This document shows, in pieces, positions 25,899-34,880 of a stretch of DNA of 64,000 nt. Below the pieces are notes generated by a model. The model saw only the letters and a program-made list of their open reading frames with translations, did not search any database and had not been told where the DNA came from. How positions within the stretch are numbered: the first letter of the stretch is position 1; every line of letters begins with the position of its first letter. The position numbers and the translations under genes were made by a program. This stretch comes from Thalassospira lucentensis MCCC 1A00383 = DSM 14000 (lineage in GTDB: Bacteria; Pseudomonadota; Alphaproteobacteria; Rhodospirillales; Thalassospiraceae). The stretch is taken from positions 310,001 through 374,000 of the forward strand of contig NZ_ATWN01000003.1 of assembly GCF_000421265.1 (NCBI RefSeq), given 5' to 3'.

Positions 25899-26924
25899 AT
25901 GGGCTATAAAATCGCTGTTGTCGGTGCGACTGGTAATGTCGGGCGTGAAATGCTCAACACCCTTGCCGAACGCAACTTCCCGGCTGACGAAATCTTTGCG
26001 CTGGCATCTTCAAAATCCATCGGCCGCACGGTTTCCTATGGCGATGACACCGATCTCAGCGTTCTGGATTCTGCGACCTTTGATTTTTCCAAGGTTGATA
26101 TCGCACTGTTTTCCGCTGGTGGTGAAGCGGCCAAGAAATTGGCGCCAAAGGCTGCCGAAGCCGGGTGTGTCGTGATTGACAATTCCAGCTACTGGCGCAT
26201 GGAACCGGGCGTGCCACTCGTCGTGCCCGAGGTCAATGGCGCAGCACTTTCGGGCTACGCCAAAAAGAACATCATTGCCAACCCGAACTGCTCAACCATC
26301 CAGATGGTCATGGCACTTAAACCGCTGCAGGACATCGCCCCGATCAAACGCATCGTGGTGTCGACCTATCAGTCGGTATCGGGTGCGGGCCGGGCTGCCA
26401 TGGACGAACTGTTCAATCAGACCAAGGGCATTTATGTGAACGATCTTCCGCAAAAGGAAGAATTCACCAAGCAGATCGCCTTTAACGTCATTCCCCATAT
26501 CGATACCTTCATGGATGATGGTGCCACCCGCGAAGAATGGAAAATGGCGGTCGAGACGCGCAAAATCATGGCCCCGGCCGAAATTGCCGTTCACGCCACC
26601 TGTGTCCGTGTCCCGGTCTTTGTTGGTCATGGCGAAGCGGTGAACATCGAATTTGATGGCCCGATCACCGTCGAAGAAGCCCGCAAGGCGATGAAAGCCT
26701 TCCCTGGCGTTTCGGTGGTCGATTACCGTCAGGACGAAGGATATGTCACCCCGCAGGAAGTGCAGGGCGAGGACAATGTCTTTATCTCGCGCGTGCGCAA
26801 GGACCCGACGGTTGAAAACGGTCTGTCGCTGTGGTGTGTCGGGGACAACCTGCGCAAAGGGGCGGCCCTTAACGCGGTTCAGATCGCCGAAGCACTGGTC
26901 GCAGAATACCTGCCAAAGAAATAA
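25899..26924 (+). CDS. asd: Aspartate-semialdehyde dehydrogenase
   Basis: Asd reduces aspartyl phosphate to aspartate semialdehyde, the branch point to lysine, diaminopimelate, threonine and methionine. The 341 residues begin with the NADPH-binding AVVGATGNVGREML and contain the active-site NPNCST (Cys131). Downstream motifs are STYQSVSGAG and RVPVFVGHGE, with the catalytic His in the last. I use the ATG before GYKIAVVG; an upstream in-frame ATG adds 14 unlike residues. A strong terminator follows. Confidence 0.97.
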   Translation: MGYKIAVVGATGNVGREMLNTLAERNFPADEIFALASSKSIGRTVSYGDDTDLSVLDSATFDFSKVDIALFSAGGEAAKKLAPKAAEAGCVVIDNSSYWRMEPGVPLVVPEVNGAALSGYAKKNIIANPNCSTIQMVMALKPLQDIAPIKRIVVSTYQSVSGAGRAAMDELFNQTKGIYVNDLPQKEEFTKQIAFNVIPHIDTFMDDGATREEWKMAVETRKIMAPAEIAVHATCVRVPVFVGHGEAVNIEFDGPITVEEARKAMKAFPGVSVVDYRQDEGYVTPQEVQGEDNVFISRVRKDPTVENGLSLWCVGDNLRKGAALNAVQIAEALVAEYLPKK

Positions 26925-26945
26925 CGTTTCACGTCTTTCCACGAT

Positions 26946-26977
26946 ACAAAACCCGCCTTCTCGAAGGCGGGTTTTGT
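26946..26977. terminator. Rho-independent terminator after asd
   Basis: A perfect 14-bp stem ACAAAACCCGCCTT/AAGGCGGGTTTTGT around a CTCG loop. The A/T ends make it functional in both directions. Confidence 0.9.
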
Positions 26978-27100
26978 CGTTTATGAAATCAAACATGCTG
27001 GTCAGATGCGCAAAAAGGCGCTAGGCAATCAGTCTAAGGGATGGAAAATTCCACCGCCTGCCCGGCACGTTACGAAGAAAAATAATTTCGGGGAAATCGG

Positions 27101-28051
27101 ATGGTTAAACGCACACGCAAGGAAGCCGCACGTCTGGACGAAGCCGCCCGCGCGGGTTGGCTGTACTATTGTGCTGGCAATACACAGGACGAAATCGCCA
27201 CTAAACTTGGCGTCTCGCGCCCGACCGCACAGCGTCTTGTGTCGGCAGCCATCAGCGAAGGTCTGGTCAAGGTCCGCCTTGATCATCCGATTGCGCATTG
27301 CATGGAACTGGGCAAGGCGATTTGTGAAAAATACGATCTTGCCGCCTGTGACGTTGTCCCGACTGACCCTGCCGCCCCCGAGGCGATGTTTGGCATGGCG
27401 CAGGCCGCGGCCACCTACCTTGAACGCGCCCTGCAATCACCAGATCCGCAAATCATAGCACTGGGTACCGGGCGTGCCATGCGCGCCATGGTCGATGAGG
27501 TTGGCCGGATTGATGGCCGCCACCATAAGATCGTCTCGCTTGTCGGCACCATTGCCCATGATGGTGCTGCCAGTTTCTATGACGCGGTGATCGACCTTGC
27601 CGACCGCACCCGCGCACCGCATTATCCCTTGCCGATTCCGGTCATCATCGAAGACCCGCAAATGCGTCAACGCATGCAGCAACAACCCCCGATGGATAAT
27701 ATCCTCAAACTCGCCGCCGAGGCCGACATTCGTTTTATCGGGGTCGGGCATCTTGGCGATGACGCGCCGCTTCATATTGACGGCTTCATCAGCAAGGATG
27801 AACTGATGTCGCTGCGCAAAAGTGGCGGCATTGGCGAAGTCATCAGCTGGTCGTTTGATCAGGATGGCACCATCCTTGACCATGCGGTCAATCATTGCGT
27901 TACCAGTGCCCCGGCCCAGTCGCCGACCACCAATACCATCGCGGTTGCCAAGGGCACGAAAAAGGTCAAAGCGATTCGCGGTGCGATGCGCGGCAAACTG
28001 ATCTCGACCCTGATCACCGACGAAGCCACCGCAGAATCTTTATTGCAGTAG
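27101..28051 (+). CDS. SorC/DeoR-type sugar-responsive transcriptional regulator
   Basis: A 316-residue regulator of the SorC (sugar-binding domain) family. The N-terminal helix-turn-helix is at about residues 20-60 (YCAGNTQDEIATKLGVSRPT). The effector domain is an isomerase-like sugar-phosphate-binding fold (IALGTGRAMRAMV, VSLVGTIAHDGAASF, FIGVGHLGDDAPLH). Homologues control polyol or pentitol uptake operons. It sits directly upstream of a polyol-type ABC transporter and dehydrogenase on the same strand but is separated from them by a terminator. It probably regulates those genes in response to a polyol or its product. Confidence 0.92.
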   Translation: MVKRTRKEAARLDEAARAGWLYYCAGNTQDEIATKLGVSRPTAQRLVSAAISEGLVKVRLDHPIAHCMELGKAICEKYDLAACDVVPTDPAAPEAMFGMAQAAATYLERALQSPDPQIIALGTGRAMRAMVDEVGRIDGRHHKIVSLVGTIAHDGAASFYDAVIDLADRTRAPHYPLPIPVIIEDPQMRQRMQQQPPMDNILKLAAEADIRFIGVGHLGDDAPLHIDGFISKDELMSLRKSGGIGEVISWSFDQDGTILDHAVNHCVTSAPAQSPTTNTIAVAKGTKKVKAIRGAMRGKLISTLITDEATAESLLQ

Positions 28052-28086
28052 CATCCGCAACAACCCTCGAAGAACCAAGACCCATC

Positions 28087-28120
28087 CCCCCTGTCAACCC
28101 GTTTGGCAGGGGTTGTTTTT
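28087..28120 (+). terminator. Rho-independent terminator after the SorC-type regulator
   Basis: CCCCTGTCAA pairs with TTGGCAGGGG with one G-U pair around CCCGT, followed by TTGTTTTTG. It separates the regulator from the transporter operon. Confidence 0.82.
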
Positions 28121-28140
28121 GTGCACCGCAAGAACGATTT

Positions 28141-28246
28141 AATTTGACAAGAGACCCAGTAATTGAGTGAATGCTCATCACCTGAACAAATGATCAATAC
28201 GAGCAAGAATTTGCTTACCGGGTACATAGTCCTTTAGGGAGGAAAC
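28141..28246 (+). promoter_or_regulatory. Promoter/operator region of the polyol transporter operon
   Basis: TTGACA at 28144-28149 is a consensus -35 element; 17 bases on lies GTGAAT, a poor -10. Small dyads follow: TGAG-N6-CTCA at 28163-28176, and AGCAA-GAAT-TTGCT near 28203-28216. These are plausible SorC-type operator elements. The ribosome site AGGGAGGAAAC ends the region. Confidence 0.45.
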
Positions 28247-29560
28247 ATGAAACGCGTTATGGGAGCCGCGCTTTGCGCGCTACTAGCAGGCGGTGTTGCA
28301 TTCACCGCCAATGCCGAAACCAAACTGACCATCGCAACCGTCAACAACGGTGACATGATCCGCATGCAGAAGCTGACGGATGATTTCACCTCGCAGAATC
28401 CTGATATTTCGCTTGAGTGGGTCACCCTCGAAGAAAACACCCTGCGTCAGCGCGTCACCACCGACATCGCCACCAAGGGCGGTCAGTATGACATCATGAC
28501 CATTGGCACCTACGAAGTGCCGATCTGGGCTGAAAAAGGCTGGCTGGCACCGCTTGATAATCTCGGCACCGACTATGACGTCGACGATCTGATGCCTGCC
28601 ATCCGGGCTGCCGTCTCCAAGGATGATGCGCTTTATGCTGCACCGTTCTACGGCGAAAGCTCGATGATGATGTACCGCAAGGATCTGTTCGAGAAAGCCG
28701 GTATTGAAGTCAACGGTCGCCTGACCTGGGATCAGACCCTTGATATCGCCAAAAAGTTGCATGACCCGGACAACGGCGTCTATGGCATCTGCCTGCGCGG
28801 CAAAGCTGGCTGGGGCGAAAACATGGCGCTGATCTCGACCATGGGCAATGCCTATGGCGCACGCTGGTTTGACGAAGAATGGAACCCGACCTTCGACGGG
28901 CCGGAATGGAAAGCCGCCCTGGACATGTATACCAACATCCTTGGTAACTACGGTCCTCCGGGGGCAACATCGAACGGGTTTAACGAAAACCTGTCGCTGT
29001 TCAACTCCGGCAAATGCGGCATGTGGATTGATGCAACCGTCGCAGCATCCTTTGTCACCAACCCCAAAGAATCCAAAGTTGCCGATCAGGTTGCCTTCAC
29101 CGAGGCCCCCTGTGCTGTAACCTGCACCGGTGCCAACTGGCTCTGGGCTTGGAACCTTGGCATTCCGATGGGCTCCCAAAACGTCGAAGCGGCTCAGAAA
29201 TTCATCGCCTGGGCAACATCCAAGGAATATCTCGAACTGGTTGCCTCCAAAGAAGGTTGGGCAAACGTTCCCCCGGGAACCCGTATTTCGCTGTATGAAA
29301 ACCCGAAATATCTTGAGGCTGCACCCTTTGCAGACGAGACGCTTCTCGCCATCGACAGCGCAGATCCGATCAACTCGACCCTCAAACCGAAACCCTATGT
29401 TGGTGTTCAGTTCGCCGCGATCCCGGAATTCCAGGGTATCGGTACGACTGTAGGCCAGCAGTTCTCGGCAGCTCTTGCCGGTCAGTCCACGGTTGAAGAG
29501 GCCCTTTCGGCCGCACAAGCCAGCACCGACCGCACCATGCGCAAAGCCGGTTACTACTGA
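28247..29560 (+). CDS. Polyol/sugar ABC transporter substrate-binding protein (SmoE-like)
   Basis: Periplasmic binding protein of family 1 (437 residues). A Sec signal peptide MKRVMGAALCALLAGGVAFT ends near ANA at residue 23. The mature part has the two-lobed fold; motifs LTIATVNNGDMIRMQ, MTIGTYEVPIWAEKGWL and GICLRGKAGWGENMALIST resemble sorbitol/mannitol-binding SmoE proteins. It feeds the two permeases and ATPase encoded downstream. A hairpin after the stop should raise its level relative to them. Ligand is inferred to be a polyol (sorbitol, mannitol or similar), not proven. Confidence 0.9.
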   Translation: MKRVMGAALCALLAGGVAFTANAETKLTIATVNNGDMIRMQKLTDDFTSQNPDISLEWVTLEENTLRQRVTTDIATKGGQYDIMTIGTYEVPIWAEKGWLAPLDNLGTDYDVDDLMPAIRAAVSKDDALYAAPFYGESSMMMYRKDLFEKAGIEVNGRLTWDQTLDIAKKLHDPDNGVYGICLRGKAGWGENMALISTMGNAYGARWFDEEWNPTFDGPEWKAALDMYTNILGNYGPPGATSNGFNENLSLFNSGKCGMWIDATVAASFVTNPKESKVADQVAFTEAPCAVTCTGANWLWAWNLGIPMGSQNVEAAQKFIAWATSKEYLELVASKEGWANVPPGTRISLYENPKYLEAAPFADETLLAIDSADPINSTLKPKPYVGVQFAAIPEFQGIGTTVGQQFSAALAGQSTVEEALSAAQASTDRTMRKAGYY

Positions 29561-29638
29561 TGCACCACAGGTCGGATTTCAGATCATCGCACATCATGAA
29601 ATGACATCCGGCCTGACCTCCTTGACCTGATGAACTTG

Positions 29639-29685
29639 GGGTGGCGGCCACAGAGCAACTTGCTCTAACACCGCCACCCTCTTTC
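29639..29685 (+). terminator. Intercistronic hairpin between binding protein and permease genes
   Basis: GGGTGGCGG pairs with CCGCCACCC, with an inner AGAGCAA/TTGCTCT stem, then TCTTTCC. It is GC-rich with a poor T-tract, suited to partial termination or mRNA protection after the binding-protein gene. Confidence 0.6.
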
Positions 29686-29727
29686 CATCCGGATCGGGAC
29701 ATCAACATCAATTTCGGGGAGCACATC

Positions 29728-30600
29728 ATGTCGACACGTGCCTCGACCCTTACCGGGCGCATCATGTCCGCGCCATCGATCATCGTCCTGTTCTTATGGA
29801 TGGCCGTCCCGCTGGGCATGACAATTTACTTTTCCTTCCTGCGCTACAATCTGTTGTCGCCAGGCACGGAAGAATGGATCGGCACTCTCAATTACGAATT
29901 TTTCCTGACCGACCCGGCGTTCTTTGCTTCCCTTGCAAACACGCTGCTGCTTGTCGGTTCGGTTCTGGTCATCACCGTGATTGGTGGCATCCTGCTGGGA
30001 TTGCTGCTCGATCAACCGATTTTTGGTCGCGGCATCCTGCGGCTTTTGGTGATTGCGCCGTTCTTCATCATGCCGACCGTCAATGCACTGGTCTGGAAAA
30101 ACCTTTTGATGGACCCGGTTTCGGGGATGTTTGCCTGGCTTGCCAGTTTACTCGGCCTGCCTGCAATTGACTGGTTTACCAATGCGCCGCTGACATCCAT
30201 CATCATCATGGTGTCATGGCAATGGCTGCCCTTTGCCGTGCTGATCCTTCTGACAGCGCTTCAGTCGCTTGACCGCGACCAAAAGGAAGCCGCCCAGATG
30301 GATGGTGCCGGTCCGGTATCGATCTTTTTCTATATTACCCTGCCCCACCTCAGCCGCGCGATTACCGTGGTTGTGCTGATTGAAACCATCTTCTTGCTGA
30401 CTGTCTTTGCCGAAATCTTTGTCACCACAGGTGGTGGCCCGGGTCTGGCAACGACCAACATTGCGTTCCTTGTCTATACACAAGCACTGTTGCAGTACGA
30501 CGTTGGCGGCGCATCAGCCGGCGGCATTGTCGCGGTCATTCTGGCCAATATCGTGGCGATCTTCCTGATCCGCCTCATCGGCAAGAACCTGGATAATTAG
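29728..30600 (+). CDS. Polyol ABC transporter permease 1 (SmoF-like, MalF family)
   Basis: Inner-membrane permease of 290 residues with about six hydrophobic segments. The EAA loop that docks with the ATPase is DRDQKEAAQMDGAGPVSIFF near residue 185-205. The start MSTRASTLTGR follows GGGGAGCAC; an upstream extension runs back into the hairpin and is rejected. It pairs with the next permease, which begins 9 bp after its stop. Confidence 0.92.
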   Translation: MSTRASTLTGRIMSAPSIIVLFLWMAVPLGMTIYFSFLRYNLLSPGTEEWIGTLNYEFFLTDPAFFASLANTLLLVGSVLVITVIGGILLGLLLDQPIFGRGILRLLVIAPFFIMPTVNALVWKNLLMDPVSGMFAWLASLLGLPAIDWFTNAPLTSIIIMVSWQWLPFAVLILLTALQSLDRDQKEAAQMDGAGPVSIFFYITLPHLSRAITVVVLIETIFLLTVFAEIFVTTGGGPGLATTNIAFLVYTQALLQYDVGGASAGGIVAVILANIVAIFLIRLIGKNLDN

Positions 30601-30609
30601 GGGCGCGAT

Positions 30610-31440
30610 ATGGAAAAGAAACAAACACCTCTTGGCTATATCAGCTTCTCGGCCTTTGCCTGGGTTGTCGGCCTTTTGATTTTCTTCCCGATCTTCTGGA
30701 TGGTTTTAACCAGTTTCAAAAGCGAACTTGAAGCCGTCAGCATTCCGCCAAGCTTCATCTCCTTTGACTGGACGCTTGAAAACTATGTCGAGGTTCAGGA
30801 ACGGTCGAACTATTTCAAGTTCGCCATGAACTCCGTCATTCTTGCGGTCGGCTCCACATTGGTTGGCTTGGTCTTTGCTGTCACCTGCGCATGGGCCATG
30901 GCCTTTAATCCGACCAAACGCACCAAGGACGCGCTTCTCTGGATGCTGTCGACCAAGATGATGCCACCCGTTGGCGTCCTTGTGCCGATCTATCTGATGT
31001 TTCGCGACTGGGGGCTGCTTGATACCCGGTTTGGTCTGATCATGGTTCTGTTTTTGATGAACCTGCCGATCATGGTCTGGATGCTCTACACCTACTTTAA
31101 GGAAATCCCGACCGACATTCTCGAAGCCGCCCGCATGGATGGCGCAACCCTGCCCAAGGAAATCATCTTTGTGCTGTTGCCCATGGCCCTGCCCGGCATT
31201 GCATCGACCATGCTCTTGAATGTGATCCTTGCCTGGAACGAAGCCTTTTGGACACTCAATCTGACAACGTCCGATGCGGCACCGCTGACAGCTTTCATTG
31301 CCTCGTACTCAAGCCCCGAAGGGCTGTTCTGGGCAAAGCTTTCAGCCGCTTCAACTCTGGCAGTTGCACCAATTCTTGTCATTGGCTGGTTCTCGCAGAA
31401 ACAGCTGGTTCGTGGTCTGACATTTGGCGCGGTCAAGTAA
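30610..31440 (+). CDS. Polyol ABC transporter permease 2 (SmoG-like, MalG family)
   Basis: Second inner-membrane permease, 276 residues, six membrane segments. The EAA loop is EIPTDILEAARMDGATLPKE at about 166-185. N-terminal KKQTPLGYISFSAFAW is typical for this subfamily. The start follows TTAGGGGCGCG. It forms the translocation pore with the preceding permease. Confidence 0.93.
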   Translation: MEKKQTPLGYISFSAFAWVVGLLIFFPIFWMVLTSFKSELEAVSIPPSFISFDWTLENYVEVQERSNYFKFAMNSVILAVGSTLVGLVFAVTCAWAMAFNPTKRTKDALLWMLSTKMMPPVGVLVPIYLMFRDWGLLDTRFGLIMVLFLMNLPIMVWMLYTYFKEIPTDILEAARMDGATLPKEIIFVLLPMALPGIASTMLLNVILAWNEAFWTLNLTTSDAAPLTAFIASYSSPEGLFWAKLSAASTLAVAPILVIGWFSQKQLVRGLTFGAVK

Positions 31441-31479
31441 CCGCTGCCCTATTGAAATCTAGAAAGAAGGAACACCGCA

Positions 31480-32481
31480 ATGGGTGCTATCCGACTGGAG
31501 AAAGTCAAGAAAACCTTCGGAACGCTGGATGTGATTCCGGGTGTCGATCTTGATATCAATGATGGTGAGTTTGTCGTCTTTGTCGGCCCGTCGGGCTGTG
31601 GCAAATCAACCTTGCTGCGCCTGATTGCCGGGCTTGAAGATGTCACCGACGGTAAAATCATGATTGATGGTATCGACGTTGCCAACGAAGCCCCGGCCAA
31701 GCGCGGCCTGTCGATGGTCTTTCAGTCCTATGCGCTTTATCCGCATATGACCGTTTTTAACAACATTGCCTTTGGCCTGAAAATGGCCGGTGAAAGCAAG
31801 GAAGTTATCAACGAGAAAGTCCAGAGTGCGGCCAAAATCCTCAATCTGACCGACTATCTCGAACGGCGCCCCGGTGCCCTTTCGGGTGGTCAGCGTCAAC
31901 GCGTTGCCATTGGCCGTGCGATTGTCCGGAACCCGGCTGCCTTCCTGTTTGATGAACCGCTTTCAAACCTTGATGCCGCCCTTCGCGTCAACATGCGTCT
32001 TGAAATCACCGGTCTGCATCAGGACCTCAAAACCACGATGATCTATGTCACCCATGATCAGGTCGAAGCCATGACCATGGCCGACAAAATCGTCGTGTTG
32101 CAGGCTGGCCGTGTCGAGCAAGTCGGCAAACCGATGGATCTTTACAGCAAACCGGCCAACAAATTTGTCGCCGGTTTCATCGGCTCGCCGAAAATGAACT
32201 TCCTGGGCGGCGAACTGGCGGCAAAACATGGTTGTCATGAAATCGGCGTTCGCCCTGAACACCTCGTGGTCAGCACCGAAAGCGGTGTGATCCCGGCCAC
32301 GGTCAAAATCGCCGAACACTTGGGGGCGGAAACATACCTCCATGTCCAATCGGATGAATTTGGCGCGATGACAGTGCGGGCAACCGGCGAAATGCCACTC
32401 AGCGGGAATGACAAAATCTTCCTCACCCCGGAACAGGACCGCATCCATCGTTTTGACGCCCATGGTCTGGCCCTTGGATAA
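31480..32481 (+). CDS. Polyol ABC transporter ATP-binding protein (SmoK/UgpC-type)
   Basis: ATPase of 333 residues powering uptake. Walker A is GPSGCGKST (about 36-44), the Q-loop is [13 protein letters not shown], the signature is [13 protein letters not shown], Walker B is [11 protein letters not shown], and the H-loop is [14 protein letters not shown]-terminal TOBE/OB regulatory domain follows from about 235. The start follows AAGAAGGAAC, 39 bp after the second permease. UgpC/MalK-type ATPases are often shared among transporters, so this one may also serve others. Confidence 0.95.
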   Translation: MGAIRLEKVKKTFGTLDVIPGVDLDINDGEFVVFVGPSGCGKSTLLRLIAGLEDVTDGKIMIDGIDVANEAPAKRGLSMVFQSYALYPHMTVFNNIAFGLKMAGESKEVINEKVQSAAKILNLTDYLERRPGALSGGQRQRVAIGRAIVRNPAAFLFDEPLSNLDAALRVNMRLEITGLHQDLKTTMIYVTHDQVEAMTMADKIVVLQAGRVEQVGKPMDLYSKPANKFVAGFIGSPKMNFLGGELAAKHGCHEIGVRPEHLVVSTESGVIPATVKIAEHLGAETYLHVQSDEFGAMTVRATGEMPLSGNDKIFLTPEQDRIHRFDAHGLALG

Positions 32482-32565
32482 TTTCTAAACCGTGCACACC
32501 GGGTCGCAATGCCGCACACGCGTTGCGATCCCGCCTTACCAAATCAAGAAAACTGTGAGACCCAA

Positions 32566-33336
32566 ATGTATCTTAAAAAGTTCGATCTTACCGGTCGCCG
32601 TGCCTATGTCACGGGCGGCGGTCGTGCAATCGGCCTGTCCTGCTGTGAAGCACTGGCAGAAGCAGGCGCACATGTCATCATTGGCGATATCAGCGAAGCT
32701 GTCGCCGAAGAAGGCCGTGATTACCTGAAATCCAAAGGGTACTCCGCCGACATCGACATCATGGATGTCACCAACACCGATCAGGTCCGTGCCAGTGCCG
32801 AAAAAATGGCCAAGCAGGGCGGCATCGACATTCTTGTCAATAACGCCGGCATCGCACGGTCGGAAACCCCGGCCGAAAACGTTGCGGATGAACATTGGCT
32901 CAATGTCGTTGACGTCAATCTGAACGGCACATTCTGGTGCTGCCGCGAATTTGGCAAGCAGATGCTGGCTAAGAAAAATGGCGTCATCGTCAATGTCGGC
33001 TCGATGTCGGGCGTCATTGTCAACAAGCCACAGGAACAGGCCTATTACAACGCATCCAAGGCGGCTGTGCATCAGTTGACCAAATCGCTGGCGGCTGAAT
33101 GGGGCGGACGCGGCGTGCGCGTCAATGCGGTTGCACCGACCTATATCGCAACCCCGCTGAATGAATTTGTGAAATCCAAGCCGGAAATGTATGACGCATG
33201 GATCAATGGCACCCCGATGGCCCGCTTGGGCGAGACCGATGAAATCGGGTCGGTTGTGCTGTTCCTTGCCTCAGACGCATCCAGCTTGATGACCGGATCC
33301 ATCGTTCTGGCTGATGGGGGTTACACCTGCTGGTAA
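32566..33336 (+). CDS. Short-chain dehydrogenase, probably polyol dehydrogenase
   Basis: A classical SDR of 256 residues, soluble and NAD(P)-dependent. It has the cofactor motif TGGGRAIG near the N-terminus (Ala where most have Gly), NNAG, catalytic Ser in GSMSG, and YNASK with Tyr and Lys. It ends with ASSLMTGSIVLADGGYTCW. As last gene of the polyol import operon it most likely oxidises the imported polyol to a ketose. I start at MYLKKFDLTGRR; the upstream extension is unlike the family. Exact substrate (arabinitol, xylitol, sorbitol or other) cannot be read from sequence. Confidence 0.88.
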   Translation: MYLKKFDLTGRRAYVTGGGRAIGLSCCEALAEAGAHVIIGDISEAVAEEGRDYLKSKGYSADIDIMDVTNTDQVRASAEKMAKQGGIDILVNNAGIARSETPAENVADEHWLNVVDVNLNGTFWCCREFGKQMLAKKNGVIVNVGSMSGVIVNKPQEQAYYNASKAAVHQLTKSLAAEWGGRGVRVNAVAPTYIATPLNEFVKSKPEMYDAWINGTPMARLGETDEIGSVVLFLASDASSLMTGSIVLADGGYTCW

Positions 33337-33413
33337 GGCCAGGTGGAACTGTTGACTGCAATGTCCTGAAGCAAGGACCTGTACTCGTTGTGGTCAGGCT
33401 GGAATGATGGTTA

Positions 33414-33455
33414 AAACGGGGCGCGGTTGTGGGACCTGCGCCCCGTTTACCTTTT
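33414..33455. terminator. Rho-independent terminator between convergent genes
   Basis: AAACGGGGCGC pairs perfectly with GCGCCCCGTTT around a 13-base loop, followed by ACCTTTTC. It ends the polyol operon and, read on the other strand, the glycosylase gene. Confidence 0.85.
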
Positions 33456-34693
33456 CAGGCCACGCGAACACTGGCCAGATACCGCGAAAAATCATTCGCG
33501 GGCATCACCACAACACCCGACAGGCCAAGGAACGCCGACAGGCGTTCAAGATTGGCCATCAACGCCCCGGCAACATCACCTGCGGTAAAACCATCTTCAA
33601 GATGCGCGCTTTGCACCAAAAGCACCCCGGCCTGCCGATCTGCTTTCAAATCGACACGCGCAACAAATTCGCCGTTTAACATAAACGGCAGGACGTAATA
33701 GCCGTATTGGCGCTTTTCGGCCGGAACATATATCTCGATCCGGTAGTTAAACCCGAAAATACGTTCCACTCGATCACGTTCCCACATCACCGGATCAAAC
33801 GGCACCATCAAGCATGTCGGCTTGGCCCGTGACCGTGGATTGACGTTCGGGCACATATAGCCCGGCTGTTTCCACCCCTGAACATCCGCTGCCAACAACC
33901 GCCCTTCTTCGACAAGACGCACAAGGCACCCTTTAACGTCCGCCGTCGGCAGGCGGAAATATTTGCGCAGATCCGCCTCGGTCGCCACCCCCATGGCGGC
34001 AATACCCTTGCAAATCAGATCACATTGCGCATCCTGCCTGTCGGGTGCGGCAAGATTGGCCACTTCGCCAATGATCCGTTCGGGCAAATCATAAACCCGT
34101 TCAAAACTGCTGCGGCGTTTGCGCGACATGACCTGACCGCTCCAGAACAGATATTCCATCGCGGTTTTGGTATCCGACCATCCCCACCATGCCGAACTGT
34201 TGGCACGCTTGTCTTCAAGGTCACTCGCACCAATCGCACCCTCGCGCTCAATCCGGGCCAGAATGCCATTGATCAGATCGGGCTGTTCGCGCTGCATCCG
34301 GGCAATCCGGCCCCAGGTGCCTTTGCCATTGCGCGCATCCTCCATCCGCCAGCGATACAGCGGGTAATCCTCAACCGGGATCATCGATGCTTCATGGCCC
34401 CAATATTCAAACAATTTGCGCTGCCGGTCCGTGCCCCAGACAACCTGATCAAGCAAGGCTGCGTCATACACCCCCAATCGACTGAAAATCGGCATGTAAT
34501 GCGCACGTGTCAAAACGTTGACACTATCGACCTGCAACATATTGGTTTGTCGGATCGCCTTGATGATCCGGCGTTTGGTCACCGGGCGATTGTCGTCGCA
34601 ATCAAACCCCTGCCCGACAAGCGCAAGGTTGCGCGCCTGCTTGATGGAAACGGCAACGGATCGCATCGGGATATGAACACTGTCATCTGGCAT
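33455..34693 (-). CDS. YcaQ/AlkX-like winged-helix DNA glycosylase
   Basis: A 412-residue member of the HTH_42 (winged-helix, YcaQ/AlkZ) family. These enzymes excise bulky alkylated bases and unhook interstrand crosslinks. The first half has stacked winged helices; LQVDSVNVLTRAHY at about 53-66 contains the Gln54-x-Asp56 catalytic pair typical of the AlkX branch rather than the QxQ of AlkZ. Central GHEASMIPVEDYPLYRWRME and C-terminal FGFNYRIEIYVPAEKRQYGYY match the family. The ribosome site is weak, and Met10 is an alternative start. It stands alone. Confidence 0.87.
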   Translation of the reverse strand: MPDDSVHIPMRSVAVSIKQARNLALVGQGFDCDDNRPVTKRRIIKAIRQTNMLQVDSVNVLTRAHYMPIFSRLGVYDAALLDQVVWGTDRQRKLFEYWGHEASMIPVEDYPLYRWRMEDARNGKGTWGRIARMQREQPDLINGILARIEREGAIGASDLEDKRANSSAWWGWSDTKTAMEYLFWSGQVMSRKRRSSFERVYDLPERIIGEVANLAAPDRQDAQCDLICKGIAAMGVATEADLRKYFRLPTADVKGCLVRLVEEGRLLAADVQGWKQPGYMCPNVNPRSRAKPTCLMVPFDPVMWERDRVERIFGFNYRIEIYVPAEKRQYGYYVLPFMLNGEFVARVDLKADRQAGVLLVQSAHLEDGFTAGDVAGALMANLERLSAFLGLSGVVVMPANDFSRYLASVRVA

Positions 34694-34880
34694 GGTTAAA
34701 CATTCAAATTGGCAAATAAAAACAGCATGATGTTAGCATATCCCCCTGACAAATACGGCAGGAGGATTCCATATGTTTTCGTGTATGGTTTCTTAACGGG
34801 TCACACCGTCTGCCAAGTCAGCCAAGGGCCTTTGCCCGGATAATCATCGCGCACACCGCAACACAGGACACGAACGCAAG

